Source: Hyphomicrobiales bacterium
GTDB lineage: Bacteria > Pseudomonadota > Alphaproteobacteria > Rhizobiales > Rhizobiaceae
Direction: 5' to 3'
NCBI GenBank assembly: GCA_900465915.1
Contig: UBKJ01000004.1
Coordinates: 80,333-144,332 of the forward strand
DNA: 64,000 bases
The position numbers and the translations under genes are program-made. Each line of letters starts with the position of its first letter. Positions within the stretch are counted from its first letter, which is position 1. Below, piece by piece: positions 1 to 10,293 of the stretch. The notes below the pieces were generated by a model. It had not been told where the DNA came from, ran no database searches, and saw only the letters and a program-made list of their open reading frames with translations.

Positions 1-1739
1 CTCAAGGCGTCGGAGGCGACGGCGAGGCCGTTGATGTTGGACGTCTTGCCCTGATCGGTCGCCATGCCGTTGGTGGTGTAGCGCTTGATGTGCTCGATGG
101 AGCGGAAGCCCTCGCGCACGGCCAAACGGATATCCTTGGCGGTGACGTCGTTCTGGAAATCGAGGAAGGCCTTGGCCTTGCCCGGATCGCGGTCGGTCGG
201 CAATTCGCGGCAGCTCACGCCCGTGCAGACGAAATCGCCGGCTACCGCGTAATCGCCGGCCTTGGCCTTGTAGCCCGCGTCGTTGGCCGCAGCCGCGCCG
301 CATTGCGCGCCCTCGCGGATGGCGGCGTCGAGGTCGAAATGGCCGTTGCCCGCGCCGGCGACGCGGCTTTCCTCGGTGCGCTCGCCCGGCAGATAGATCT
401 GGCGCTCCTCGTCCCAGACGAGCTGGCCCTTGGTGTGCGAGAACAGATGCACGCTCGGGTTCCAGCCGCCCGACATCAGCACAACGTCGCAGGCGATGGT
501 GCGCGCCGCGCCCACTTTGCCACCTGTTACTGGGCCGCCCGTCACGGGATTGACCCGGATGGAGGAGACGCGCAGGCGGCCGCTCGTGCCGGTGGCGGTC
601 CAGCCGGTCAGCACCTCGATGCCGAGCATGCGGGCGCGGTCGACGAGGCCGGCCGAAACGGACGGGCGGATATCGACGATGGTCGGCACGTTGACGCCCG
701 CCATCTTGAGGTCGAAGGCGGCGAGCCAGGCGGAATCATGCGAGGTGACGACCACGGCCGTCTTGCCGACGCGCACGCCGTAGCGGTTGAGATAGGTGCG
801 CGCCGCGCCCGCCAGCATCACGCCGGGGCGGTCGTTGCCGGCGAAGACCAGCGGCTTTTCGATCGAACCCTGCGCCAGCACCACCTGCCTGGCGCGCACG
901 CGCCACATGCGTTCGCGCGGGGCGTCGGCGGCGGGGTGCGGCAGATGGTCGGTCAGGCGCTCGCAGAGGCCGAGCATGTTCTGGTGGTAATAGCCGATGG
1001 CCGTGGTGCGCGGCAGCAGCGTGACATTGGGGTTGGCCTGAAGCGCGGCCAGCGTTTCCTTGAGCCAGTCCCAGCTCGCGCGGCCGTTGATGACCGGCTC
1101 CGGCTCGGACAGGAGCGAGCCGCCCATTTCCGCCTGCTCGTCGCAGAGCATCACCTTCGCGCCGCTTTTGGCGGCTTCGAGCGCCGCGGCGAGGCCGGCC
1201 GGGCCAGCGCCCACCACCAGCACGTCGCAATAGGCGTAGCGGCTGGCGTAGGTGTCGGGGTCGATCTCGGTCGGCGACTTGCCCAGGCCCGCGGCCCCGC
1301 GGATGAACGGCTCATAGACCTTGGTCCAGAAGCTCTTCGGCCACATGAAGGTCTTGTAGTAGAAGCCGGCCGAGAAGAACATGTAGAGCGCGTCGTTGAC
1401 CGCGCCCACGTCGCGCTTCAGCGACGGCCAGTGGTTCTGGGTCTCGACCTTGAGGCCGTCATAAAGCTCCAGCACCGTGGCGCGGGTGTTCGGCTCGGCC
1501 CGGCCGGGTCCGCGTGAGACGCCCATCAGCGCGTTCGGCTCCTCGGAGCCGGCGGAGAGGATGCCGCGCGGGCGGTGGTACTTGAACGACCGGCCGGCCA
1601 GATGCTGGCCGTTGGCGAGCATGGCCGAGGCCAGCGTGTCGCCCTCGAAGCCGCTGAAGGTTTCGCCGTTGAAGGTGAAACGCACCGATTTGGCGTAATT
1701 GACGCGGCCTTTGCCGTTGACGCGCATCTCGCTCATCAT
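1..1739 (-). CDS. soxA: sarcosine oxidase subunit alpha, 3' end outside the window
   Basis: Large flavin/NAD-binding subunit of heterotetrameric sarcosine oxidase, which oxidatively demethylates sarcosine to glycine and passes the one-carbon unit to tetrahydrofolate. I read about 579 codons before the left edge; the family is close to 1000 residues, so the C-terminal aminomethyltransferase-like half is missing only because of the window. The N-terminus has the ferredoxin-like 2Fe-2S-fold segment of this family, followed by a dinucleotide-binding motif VVGAGPAG near residues 175-182 and CDEQAEMGG. The ATG at 1739 overlaps the soxD stop (ATGA), which fixes the start and indicates translational coupling. 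Order soxB-soxD-soxA is the usual one; soxG would be expected just beyond the left edge. Confidence 0.95.
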   Translation of the reverse strand, partial: MMSEMRVNGKGRVNYAKSVRFTFNGETFSGFEGDTLASAMLANGQHLAGRSFKYHRPRGILSAGSEEPNALMGVSRGPGRAEPNTRATVLELYDGLKVETQNHWPSLKRDVGAVNDALYMFFSAGFYYKTFMWPKSFWTKVYEPFIRGAAGLGKSPTEIDPDTYASRYAYCDVLVVGAGPAGLAAALEAAKSGAKVMLCDEQAEMGGSLLSEPEPVINGRASWDWLKETLAALQANPNVTLLPRTTAIGYYHQNMLGLCERLTDHLPHPAADAPRERMWRVRARQVVLAQGSIEKPLVFAGNDRPGVMLAGAARTYLNRYGVRVGKTAVVVTSHDSAWLAAFDLKMAGVNVPTIVDIRPSVSAGLVDRARMLGIEVLTGWTATGTSGRLRVSSIRVNPVTGGPVTGGKVGAARTIACDVVLMSGGWNPSVHLFSHTKGQLVWDEERQIYLPGERTEESRVAGAGNGHFDLDAAIREGAQCGAAAANDAGYKAKAGDYAVAGDFVCTGVSCRELPTDRDPGKAKAFLDFQNDVTAKDIRLAVREGFRSIEHIKRYTTNGMATDQGKTSNINGLAVASDAL

Positions 1740-2041
1740 TTCGTCTCCTGCGCCGCGAGTTCGGCCTCGGTGGGGCGCGGCTGGCCGGCCTTGTAGGTCA
1801 TCACGAATTTGTCGCTCACCGTGTCGCGCACGGCGTTGAAGAAGCGGCCGCAGCCGTTGATGTGCCGCCAGCGCTCGAAATGGGTTCCGCGCGGGTTGGA
1901 GCGGATGAAGAGGAAATCGCGCCATTCGTCGTCGGTGAGCGCGGACGGATCGGCCGGGCGCGCGATATGGGCCTCGCCCGCATAGGCGAATTCGAGTTCG
2001 GGGCGTTCCATCTCGCAATAGGGGCAACGGATCAGAAGCAT
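1736..2041 (-). CDS. soxD: sarcosine oxidase subunit delta
   Basis: Small zinc-binding subunit of heterotetrameric sarcosine oxidase, 101 residues, normal for the family. The N-terminus reads MLLIRCPYC, giving the Cys-x2-Cys pair (Cys6, Cys9), and the middle has HFERWRHINGCGRFFN with a His and a Cys (about His60 and Cys64) in the positions that complete the zinc site in known structures. It begins 12 bases after soxB and its stop overlaps the soxA start, so it sits in the middle of one transcription unit. It has no catalytic role of its own that can be seen; it holds the complex together. Confidence 0.95.
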   Translation of the reverse strand: MLLIRCPYCEMERPELEFAYAGEAHIARPADPSALTDDEWRDFLFIRSNPRGTHFERWRHINGCGRFFNAVRDTVSDKFVMTYKAGQPRPTEAELAAQETK

Positions 2042-2053
2042 GGCGAATAATCC

Positions 2054-3307
2054 TTAGTGCGCAACGGCGGCGGCGGCGGCTTCGTCGATCAGGCGGCCGG
2101 TCTTGAAGCGGTCGAGCGTGAACGGCGCGTTGATCCAGTGCGGCTCGTCGCGGGCGATGGTGTGGGCGAAGACATGGGCCGAGCCGGGCGTGGCCTTGAA
2201 GCCGCCGGTGCCCCAGCCGCAATTGACGTAGAGGCCCGCAACCGGCGTCTTGCCGATGATCGGCGAGCGGTCGGGCGTGACGTCGACGATGCCGCCCCAT
2301 TTGCGCAGCATGCGCATGCGGGTGAAGATCGGGAACACCTCGCAGATCGCCGCCAGCGTATGCTCGATCAGCGGCAGGCCGCCGCGCTGGCTGTAGGAGA
2401 CGTACTGGTCGGTGCCGGAGCCGATGACCAGCTCGCCCTTGTCGGACTGGCTCATATAGGCGTGGACCGTGTTGGACATGACCACGCAGGGGAAGATCGG
2501 CTTGACCGGCTCGGAGACGAGCGCCTGAAGCGGGAAGCTTTCGAGCGGCATGCGCACGCCGGCGCTGTCCATGACGATGGAGGTGGATCCGGCGGCGGAG
2601 ACGCCGACCTTCTTGGCCTTGATGAAGCCGCGCGGCGTGTCGACGCCGGTGACGCGGCCCGAGGCGTCGCGGCGGATGGCCGTGACCGGGCAATTCTGGA
2701 TGATGTCGACGCCGCGCGCAGCGGCCCCGCGGGCGTAGCCCCACGCCACCGCGTCGTGGCGGGCCACGCCGCCGCGCCGCTGCAAGGTGGCCCCCACCAC
2801 CGGATAGCGCGCGTCGGGCGAGATGTTGAGCGGCGGGCAATATTCCTTCGCCTGCTCGGGCGTCAGCCATTCGTTGTCGACGCCGTTGAGGCGGTTGGCG
2901 TGGATATGGCGCTTGAAGCTCTGCACGTCGTGGACGGTGTGCGCCAGCATCATGACGCCGCGCTGCGAGAACATGACGTTGTAGTTCAGCTCCTGACTGA
3001 GCCCCTCCCAGAGCTTCACCGCGTGCTCGTAGAGATGCGCGCTCTCGTCATAGAGATAGTTGGAGCGGATGATGGTGGTGTTGCGGCCGGTGTTGCCGCC
3101 GCCGAGCCAGCCCTTCTCGATCACCGCGACATTGGTGACGCCGTGCTCCTTGGCGAGGTAATAGGCGGCTCCGAGCCCGTGGCCGCCCGCGCCGACGATG
3201 ATCACGTCATATTCGGCCTTGGGTTGGGCGTCGGGCCATTGCGGCTCCCAGTTCTTGTTGCCGGAAAGCGCGTTCTTGACGACAGCAGCGAGTGAAAAAC
3301 GGGACAT
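2054..3307 (-). CDS. soxB: sarcosine oxidase subunit beta
   Basis: FAD-dependent (DAO-fold) subunit that carries the sarcosine oxidation site of heterotetrameric sarcosine oxidase, 417 residues, the family length. The start [14 protein letters not shown] is typical of SoxB; an in-frame extension to 3445 is rejected because it has no family similarity. The ATG at 3307 has a GGTGG a short distance upstream. The FAD-binding motif [16 protein letters not shown] lies near residue 33, and [19 protein letters not shown] is the conserved stretch following it. First gene of soxB-soxD-soxA. The 278 bases to the divergent transporter operon must hold its promoter; I did not find a convincing one on the minus strand. 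Confidence 0.95.
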   Translation of the reverse strand: MSRFSLAAVVKNALSGNKNWEPQWPDAQPKAEYDVIIVGAGGHGLGAAYYLAKEHGVTNVAVIEKGWLGGGNTGRNTTIIRSNYLYDESAHLYEHAVKLWEGLSQELNYNVMFSQRGVMMLAHTVHDVQSFKRHIHANRLNGVDNEWLTPEQAKEYCPPLNISPDARYPVVGATLQRRGGVARHDAVAWGYARGAAARGVDIIQNCPVTAIRRDASGRVTGVDTPRGFIKAKKVGVSAAGSTSIVMDSAGVRMPLESFPLQALVSEPVKPIFPCVVMSNTVHAYMSQSDKGELVIGSGTDQYVSYSQRGGLPLIEHTLAAICEVFPIFTRMRMLRKWGGIVDVTPDRSPIIGKTPVAGLYVNCGWGTGGFKATPGSAHVFAHTIARDEPHWINAPFTLDRFKTGRLIDEAAAAAVAH

Positions 3308-3585
3308 GAAAAACCACCGGTTCCGCGGCTCCGGCGCGGACGGCCGGACCCTGTTTCGTCCCTTGTATTGGCTTGCGCGAAAAGCCGACAGCAGGCTTGC
3401 GTCATCGGACGCCCAAAATACGACATCGCCACCATTTCGCGACATCGGCGCGGCGGAAAGCGGGCGCTCCCGACGGTCCCCTGACAGTCCGTTGTCAGGA
3501 AGTGCGCGGCGCGGCGGTTTCCTTTCGGTTTTTGCGCTATAATTTAGCTGGAACGGACCGACCCACGAGCCACAAGGTGATGACG

Positions 3586-4509
3586 ATGTCTTGCAAGAGC
3601 CTTCTCACCGGAGCCGCCCTGGCGTTCTCCATCCTCGCCGCCCCGCCCGCCTTCGCGGCGGACAAACCGGTGGTGGTCTCCTCCAAGATCGACACGGAAG
3701 GCGGGGTGCTGGGCAACATCATCCTCGCGGTGCTGAACGCCCACGGCGTCAAGACCTCCGACCGCATCCAGCTCGGCGCGACGCCGGTGGTGCGCAAGGC
3801 GATCATAGCGGGCGAGATCGACATCTATCCCGAATATACCGGCAACGGGGCCTTCTTCTTCAACAAGGCGGACGATCCGTTGTGGAAGGACGCCGCCAAG
3901 GCCTACGAGACGGTGAAGAAGCTCGACTACGACGCCAACAAGATCGTCTGGCTGTCGCCCTCGCCCGCCAACAACACATGGGGCGTGGCGGTGCGCAAGG
4001 ACGTGGCGGAGGCCAACAAGCTGAAGAGCTTCAGCGATTTCGGCAAATATGTCGCCGGCGGCGGCAAGATCGTGCTGGCCGCCTCGGCGGAATTCGTCAA
4101 TTCGGCGGCGGCGCTGCCGGCCTTCCAGACCGCCTACGGCTTCACGCTCAAGCCCGACCAGCTGATCACGCTGTCGGGCGGCGACACAGCGGCCACCATC
4201 GCCGCGGCCGCCAACCAGACCAACGGGGCCAACGCCGCCATGGTCTACGGCACCGACGGCGGCATCGCGCCGTCCGGGCTGGTGGTGCTTGACGACGACA
4301 AGCATGTGCAGCCGGTCTACCAGCCGACGCCGATCATCCGCGAGGCGGTGCTGAAGGAGCACCCGAAGATCGGGGATTGGCTGAAGCCGGTGTTCGAGAA
4401 GCTCGACCTCACCACCTTGCAGGAGCTGAACGGGCGCGTGCAGCTTGGCGGCGAGCCGGCCAAGGCGGTTGCCGAGGACTTTCTCAAGAAAAACGGCTTC
4501 GTGAAATAG
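3586..4509 (+). CDS. osmoprotectant ABC transporter substrate-binding protein (YehZ/OsmF type)
   Basis: Periplasmic binding protein of an OpuC/YehZYXW-type importer for glycine betaine, choline or a related quaternary amine. 307 residues with a signal peptide ending about [10 protein letters not shown]. Family features include [36 protein letters not shown] and [13 protein letters not shown] chose the ATG at 3586 because AAGGTG (3574-3579) lies six bases before it; the ATG at 3580 would add only two residues, and the longer frame back to 3373 is not signal-peptide-like. A TATAAT -10 hexamer is at 3538-3543. Followed directly by permease, ATPase and permease genes. The ligand cannot be told from sequence. 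Confidence 0.9.
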   Translation: MSCKSLLTGAALAFSILAAPPAFAADKPVVVSSKIDTEGGVLGNIILAVLNAHGVKTSDRIQLGATPVVRKAIIAGEIDIYPEYTGNGAFFFNKADDPLWKDAAKAYETVKKLDYDANKIVWLSPSPANNTWGVAVRKDVAEANKLKSFSDFGKYVAGGGKIVLAASAEFVNSAAALPAFQTAYGFTLKPDQLITLSGGDTAATIAAAANQTNGANAAMVYGTDGGIAPSGLVVLDDDKHVQPVYQPTPIIREAVLKEHPKIGDWLKPVFEKLDLTTLQELNGRVQLGGEPAKAVAEDFLKKNGFVK

Positions 4510-4517
4510 GCCGCCCC

Positions 4518-5705
4518 TTGGCCGTCTCGCAAACAGCGTCCCTGTCGAGGCCGGCGGCCGGCCGGCTGGACAGGCTCGGCGTGGTCATCGCGGCGCTGGT
4601 TCTGGGCGCGGGGTTCCTGCCCTTCGCCATCTTCCGTCCCAACCGCATCGCGCCGGGTCAGGGGAAGCTCCTGTTCGACGCGCTGCCGTTGGACACGGCG
4701 CTGCTGGTCGCCGGCGTGGCGATGGCGGCGGCGCTCGTCGCGCTGCTGCGCTGCCCGGCGGGGTGGCGGCTTGTGGCCAGTTTCTGCGGCCTCGCCGCCG
4801 CGGCGGTCGGCGTCGGGCTGGCGGCCACGCATCTGGCGGCGGCCGAAAACCCCTATGCGCGCGTCTCGCCCGGCGCCGGCTTCTGGCTGGCGCTGTTCGC
4901 CTTCGCGCTTCTGTCCGCCGACAGCCTTGTGCGGCTCAACGCCCGGCCACTGATGCGGCTCGCGCTGCTCGCCGGGGCGGCGCTTCTCCTGTGGCTGCTG
5001 CTCGCCTCGGGCCTGTGGGACCAGATCTCTTTCATGAAGGAATATCGAAGCCGCGCCGACACGTTCTGGACCGAGGCCGGGCGGCATGTCGCGCTGGCGC
5101 TGGGCTCGCTCGCGGCGGCCGTCGTCGTCGGCGTGCCGCTCGGCCTCCTGTGCCACCGCCTGCCGCGGCTCCGGAACGCCGTGCTGAACGGGCTCAACAT
5201 CGTGCAGACCGTGCCGTCCATGGCGCTGTTCGGGCTTCTGATCGCGCCGCTCGGCTGGCTGGCCGCGCATGCGCCCTTTCTCGCCGCGCTCGGCCTCAGC
5301 GGCGTCGGCGCGGCCCCCGCCTTCGTGGCGCTGTTCCTCTATTCGCTGCTGCCCATCGTCGCCAACACCGTGGCGGGGCTGGCCGGGGTGCCCGCGCCCG
5401 TCACCGACGCCGCGCGCGGCATGGGCATGACGCGGCTGCAAAGGCTGACGCAGACCGAGTTTCCGCTGGCCTTTCCGGTCATCCTCACCGGCGTGCGCAT
5501 CGTCATGGTGCAGAATATCGGCCTCACCACCATCGCCGCGCTGATCGGCGGCGGCGGTTTCGGAACCTTCGTGTTCCAGGGCGTGGGCCAGACGGCAATG
5601 GACCTCGTGCTGCTCGGCGCGCTGCCGACCGTGCTTCTCGCCTTCGCCGCCGCCGTCACGCTCGACGCGGCCATCGAACTCTCCCGGAAGGGCATGGCCG
5701 CATGA
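4518..5705 (+). CDS. osmoprotectant ABC transporter permease with N-terminal membrane extension (YehY type)
   Basis: Inner-membrane permease, about 395 residues. The N-terminal 190 residues form several hydrophobic segments, as in YehY, and the C-terminal half is a BPD_transp_1 domain with the EAA-loop signature DAARGMGMTRLQRLTQTEFP. The most likely start is TTG at 4518, eight bases after the AGG that overlaps the upstream stop; a GTG at 4581 is the alternative and would remove part of the first membrane segment. The upstream in-frame ATG at 4377 lies inside the binding-protein gene and is rejected. The stop overlaps the ATPase start (ATGA). Confidence 0.85.
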   Translation: MAVSQTASLSRPAAGRLDRLGVVIAALVLGAGFLPFAIFRPNRIAPGQGKLLFDALPLDTALLVAGVAMAAALVALLRCPAGWRLVASFCGLAAAAVGVGLAATHLAAAENPYARVSPGAGFWLALFAFALLSADSLVRLNARPLMRLALLAGAALLLWLLLASGLWDQISFMKEYRSRADTFWTEAGRHVALALGSLAAAVVVGVPLGLLCHRLPRLRNAVLNGLNIVQTVPSMALFGLLIAPLGWLAAHAPFLAALGLSGVGAAPAFVALFLYSLLPIVANTVAGLAGVPAPVTDAARGMGMTRLQRLTQTEFPLAFPVILTGVRIVMVQNIGLTTIAALIGGGGFGTFVFQGVGQTAMDLVLLGALPTVLLAFAAAVTLDAAIELSRKGMAA

Positions 5706-6640
5706 TCGAATTCGACCATATCTCCAAGCATTACAACGGCCGCGCGGCGGTGGACGACGTCAGCTTCTCCGTCGCCCCGCATTCGATCACCGCCATCGTC
5801 GGCACGTCCGGCTCCGGCAAGACGACGCTGTTGCGCATGGTCAACCGGCTGGTGGAGCCGAGCGGCGGCGACATCCGCATCGACGGGCATAGCAACCGCA
5901 GCGTCGCCGGCTACCGGCTGCGGCGCGGCATCGGCTATGTGATCCAGCAGCACGGGCTTTTTCCGCATCGCACGGTGGCGGAAAACATCGCCACCGTGCC
6001 GGCGCTGCTCGGCTGGAGCAAGGCGCGGAGGGCGGCGCGGGTGGACGAATTGCTGGCGCTGTTCCAGCTCGAACCCGACCAGTATCGCGACCGCTTCCCG
6101 CATGAATTGTCGGGCGGTCAGCAGCAGCGCGTCGGCGTCGCCCGCGCGCTCGCGGCGGGACCGAACATCCTTTTAATGGACGAGCCCTTCGGCGCGCTCG
6201 ATCCCGTCATCCGCGCCACGGCGCGCGAGGAACTGAAGGCGATCCAGCGCCGCGTCGGCGCGACCGTGCTGCTGGTCACCCACGACATGGAGGAGGCCAT
6301 CGCGCTCGGCGACCATATCGCGGTGATGGACGGCGGCAAGCTGCTGCAATTCGGCACGCCGGCGGAAATCCTCGGCCATCCCGACAGCGCCTTCGTGGAA
6401 AGGCTGGTCGGCGCGGACGAGCGGCCGTTCCGGCTGCTCTCGCTGGCCGACCTTTCCGACGTGGTGCAGCCGGGCGCGGCGGCGGGCGCGGCGCTCGCCG
6501 TCACCGCGACGCGGCGCGACGCGCTGGCCGAGCTTCTGTGGTCGGGGCGACGGGCGCTGCCGGTCGAGGACGCGCAGGGCAAGCCGCTCGGGCAGGTGAC
6601 GCTGGAAGCTCTCGTCGCCGATGCGAGGCGGCCGGCATGA
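5702..6640 (+). CDS. osmoprotectant ABC transporter ATP-binding protein (YehX type)
   Basis: Cytoplasmic ATPase of the importer, 312 residues. Walker A GTSGSGKTTL near residues 36-45, Q-loop YVIQQHGLFPH, signature LSGGQQQRVGVARAL, Walker B NILLMDEPFGALDP and the H-loop VTHDMEEA are all intact. After about residue 235 there is a single C-terminal extension of about 75 residues resembling a CBS-like regulatory half (ALPVEDAQGKPLGQVTLEAL), as in OpuA/ProV relatives where CBS domains sense ionic strength; only one CBS-like unit is visible, so regulation by it is inference. ATG at 5702 overlaps the upstream stop, and its own stop overlaps the next start. Confidence 0.92.
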   Translation: MIEFDHISKHYNGRAAVDDVSFSVAPHSITAIVGTSGSGKTTLLRMVNRLVEPSGGDIRIDGHSNRSVAGYRLRRGIGYVIQQHGLFPHRTVAENIATVPALLGWSKARRAARVDELLALFQLEPDQYRDRFPHELSGGQQQRVGVARALAAGPNILLMDEPFGALDPVIRATAREELKAIQRRVGATVLLVTHDMEEAIALGDHIAVMDGGKLLQFGTPAEILGHPDSAFVERLVGADERPFRLLSLADLSDVVQPGAAAGAALAVTATRRDALAELLWSGRRALPVEDAQGKPLGQVTLEALVADARRPA

Positions 6641-7371
6641 GGTCCGCCCTGCCCCGGCTGGTCCTGTTCGCCGTGCTGGCGCTGTTTTTATGGCGGCCGC
6701 ACTGGTTCGAGCCGCTGTTTCGCCCGCTCGTGGAGAACGGCGCGCCGGCGATCTACGACCGCGCCAGCCTGCTGACGCTGACCCTGCGGCATCTGGCGCT
6801 GGTGGCCGCGGCCACCCTCGCCTCGGCCGCGCTCGCCATCGCCATGGCGGTGGCGGTCAGCCGTCGGCAGGGGGCCGAGTTCCTGCCGCTGTCGCGCAGT
6901 CTGGTGAATATCGGCCAGACCTTTCCGCCCGTCGCCGTGCTGGCGCTGGCGGTGCCGATCTTCGGCTTCGGCAACAAACCGACGCTGATCGCGCTGTTCC
7001 TCTACGGCCTGCTGCCGATCTTCGAAAACACGCTGACGGCGCTGACCACCCTGCCGCCGCCGGTGATGGAGGCGGCGCGCGGCATGGGCATGACGGGGAC
7101 GCAGCGGCTGTTGCGGGTGGAGCTGCCGCTGGCGCTGCCGGTGATTCTGGCCGGCGTGCGGCTTTCCGCCGTGATCGGGCTCGGCACCGCCACCATCGGC
7201 TCGACGGTGGCGGCGAGCACCTTGGGCGAGGTCATCATCGCCGGGCTCATCTCCAACAACCTCGCCTTCGTGCTGCAAGGCGGGCTGGTGGTGGCGGCGC
7301 TGGCGGTGCTGGTCTTCGACGCCTTCCAGGCGCTGGAGCGGCGTCTGGCGCGCCGGCGCGGCGCGGCCTAG
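6637..7371 (+). CDS. osmoprotectant ABC transporter permease (YehW type)
   Basis: Second permease of the importer, 244 residues, a single BPD_transp_1 domain with about six membrane segments. The EAA loop EAARGMGMTGTQRLLRVELP parallels that of the first permease, so the two probably form a heterodimer over the ATPase. ATG at 6637 overlaps the ATPase stop. Gene order binding protein, long permease, ATPase, short permease matches E. coli yehZYXW. The stop codon is part of the hairpin that follows (7369-7402), which should end the operon. Confidence 0.9.
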   Translation: MRSALPRLVLFAVLALFLWRPHWFEPLFRPLVENGAPAIYDRASLLTLTLRHLALVAAATLASAALAIAMAVAVSRRQGAEFLPLSRSLVNIGQTFPPVAVLALAVPIFGFGNKPTLIALFLYGLLPIFENTLTALTTLPPPVMEAARGMGMTGTQRLLRVELPLALPVILAGVRLSAVIGLGTATIGSTVAASTLGEVIIAGLISNNLAFVLQGGLVVAALAVLVFDAFQALERRLARRRGAA

Positions 7372-7402
7372 AGCTGTTCCGGTAAAAACCGGAACAGCTC
7401 TA
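7369..7402 (+). terminator. perfect 15-bp hairpin at the end of the osmoprotectant operon
   Basis: tagagctgttccggt, a loop of aaaa, then accggaacagctcta: a perfect 15-bp stem that includes the permease stop codon TAG. It is followed by a T-rich stretch (tctctttgtttt). It can act as a terminator, but it also forms one end of a dispersed repeat-like sequence that continues to 7473. Confidence 0.6.
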
Positions 7403-7473
7403 TCTCTTTGTTTTCACGCATTTCGCGATAAGCAAAACCGCTTCGCACTTTTGCTGGAAATGCTCTATATCCA
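7403..7473. repeat. dispersed Rhizobiales-type intergenic repeat
   Basis: Read on the minus strand this stretch contains agcatttccagcaaaagtgc followed by gaagcggttttgc, a sequence I recognise as a common intergenic repeat in Brucella/Mesorhizobium relatives. Within this window a second copy runs through the tenA 3' end (17837-17905), and shorter relatives lie at 21430-21460 and 34214-34275. It lies between the transporter operon and cueR, so the cueR promoter must lie in or next to it. Confidence 0.6.
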
Positions 7474-7497
7474 TTTAAAGAGACCGGAGACACGGAC

Positions 7498-7941
7498 ATG
7501 AACATCGGTCAGGCCGCCGCCGCATCGGGCATATCGGCCAAGATGATCCGCCATTACGAATCCATCGGCCTCGTCGAGGAAGCCGGGCGCACCGCCGCCG
7601 GCTATCGCGTCTATACGGCGCGCGACGTGGAGACGCTGCGCTTCATCCGCCGCAGCCGCGATCTCGGCTTTCCGGTCGAGCAGATCCGCGCGCTGCTGTC
7701 GCTGTGGCGCGACCGCAACCGCGCCTCCGCCGACGTCAAGGAGGTGGCGCTGCGCCATGTGGAGGAGCTGGAGGCCAAGATGCGCCAGTTGCAGGAAATG
7801 GCCGACACGCTGAAGCACCTCGCCAATCATTGCCACGGCGACGACCGCCCCGATTGCCCGATCATCGGCCGTTTGGCGGAAGGCGGCGAGGAGCCCGAGC
7901 CGGCCCCGCGCAAGGGCCGGCTGCTGCATGGAAGCCTGTGA
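7498..7941 (+). CDS. cueR: MerR-family copper-responsive regulator (CueR/HmrR)
   Basis: Copper(I)-sensing transcription activator, 147 residues. An N-terminal MerR winged helix (MNIGQAAAASGISAKMIRHY, then GLVEEAGRTAAGYRVY) is followed by the dimerisation helix. The C-terminal loop CHGDDRPDC gives the two cysteines spaced as in CueR/HmrR (about Cys112 and Cys120), the signature of a Cu(I)/Ag(I) sensor. The extra C-terminal tail after PIIGRL has no known role. It is convergent with copA, three bases apart, and its predicted operator lies at the copA promoter (10250-10280). Confidence 0.93.
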   Translation: MNIGQAAAASGISAKMIRHYESIGLVEEAGRTAAGYRVYTARDVETLRFIRRSRDLGFPVEQIRALLSLWRDRNRASADVKEVALRHVEELEAKMRQLQEMADTLKHLANHCHGDDRPDCPIIGRLAEGGEEPEPAPRKGRLLHGSL

Positions 7942-7944
7942 GCC

Positions 7945-10215
<2,271 letters not shown>

Positions 10216-10249
10216 GGCGATATTCTCTTATGATCCAGTTTCGCCATGA

Positions 10250-10280
10250 GAGATAGTCCTTCCCATCGTGGGAAGGTCAA
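10250..10280 (-). promoter_or_regulatory. CueR-type promoter/operator of copA
   Basis: On the minus strand -35 TTGACC (10275-10280) and -10 TATCTC (10250-10255) are separated by 19 bp, the over-long spacer of MerR-family promoters. Between them lies the dyad CCTTCCCA-N3-TGGGAAGG (10258-10276), very close to the ACCTTCC...GGAAGGT operators of CueR/HmrR. The -10 is about 35 bases before the copA ATG. The regulator gene is at the other end of copA. Confidence 0.85.
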
Positions 10281-10293
10281 GCCCCGCTGCAGA

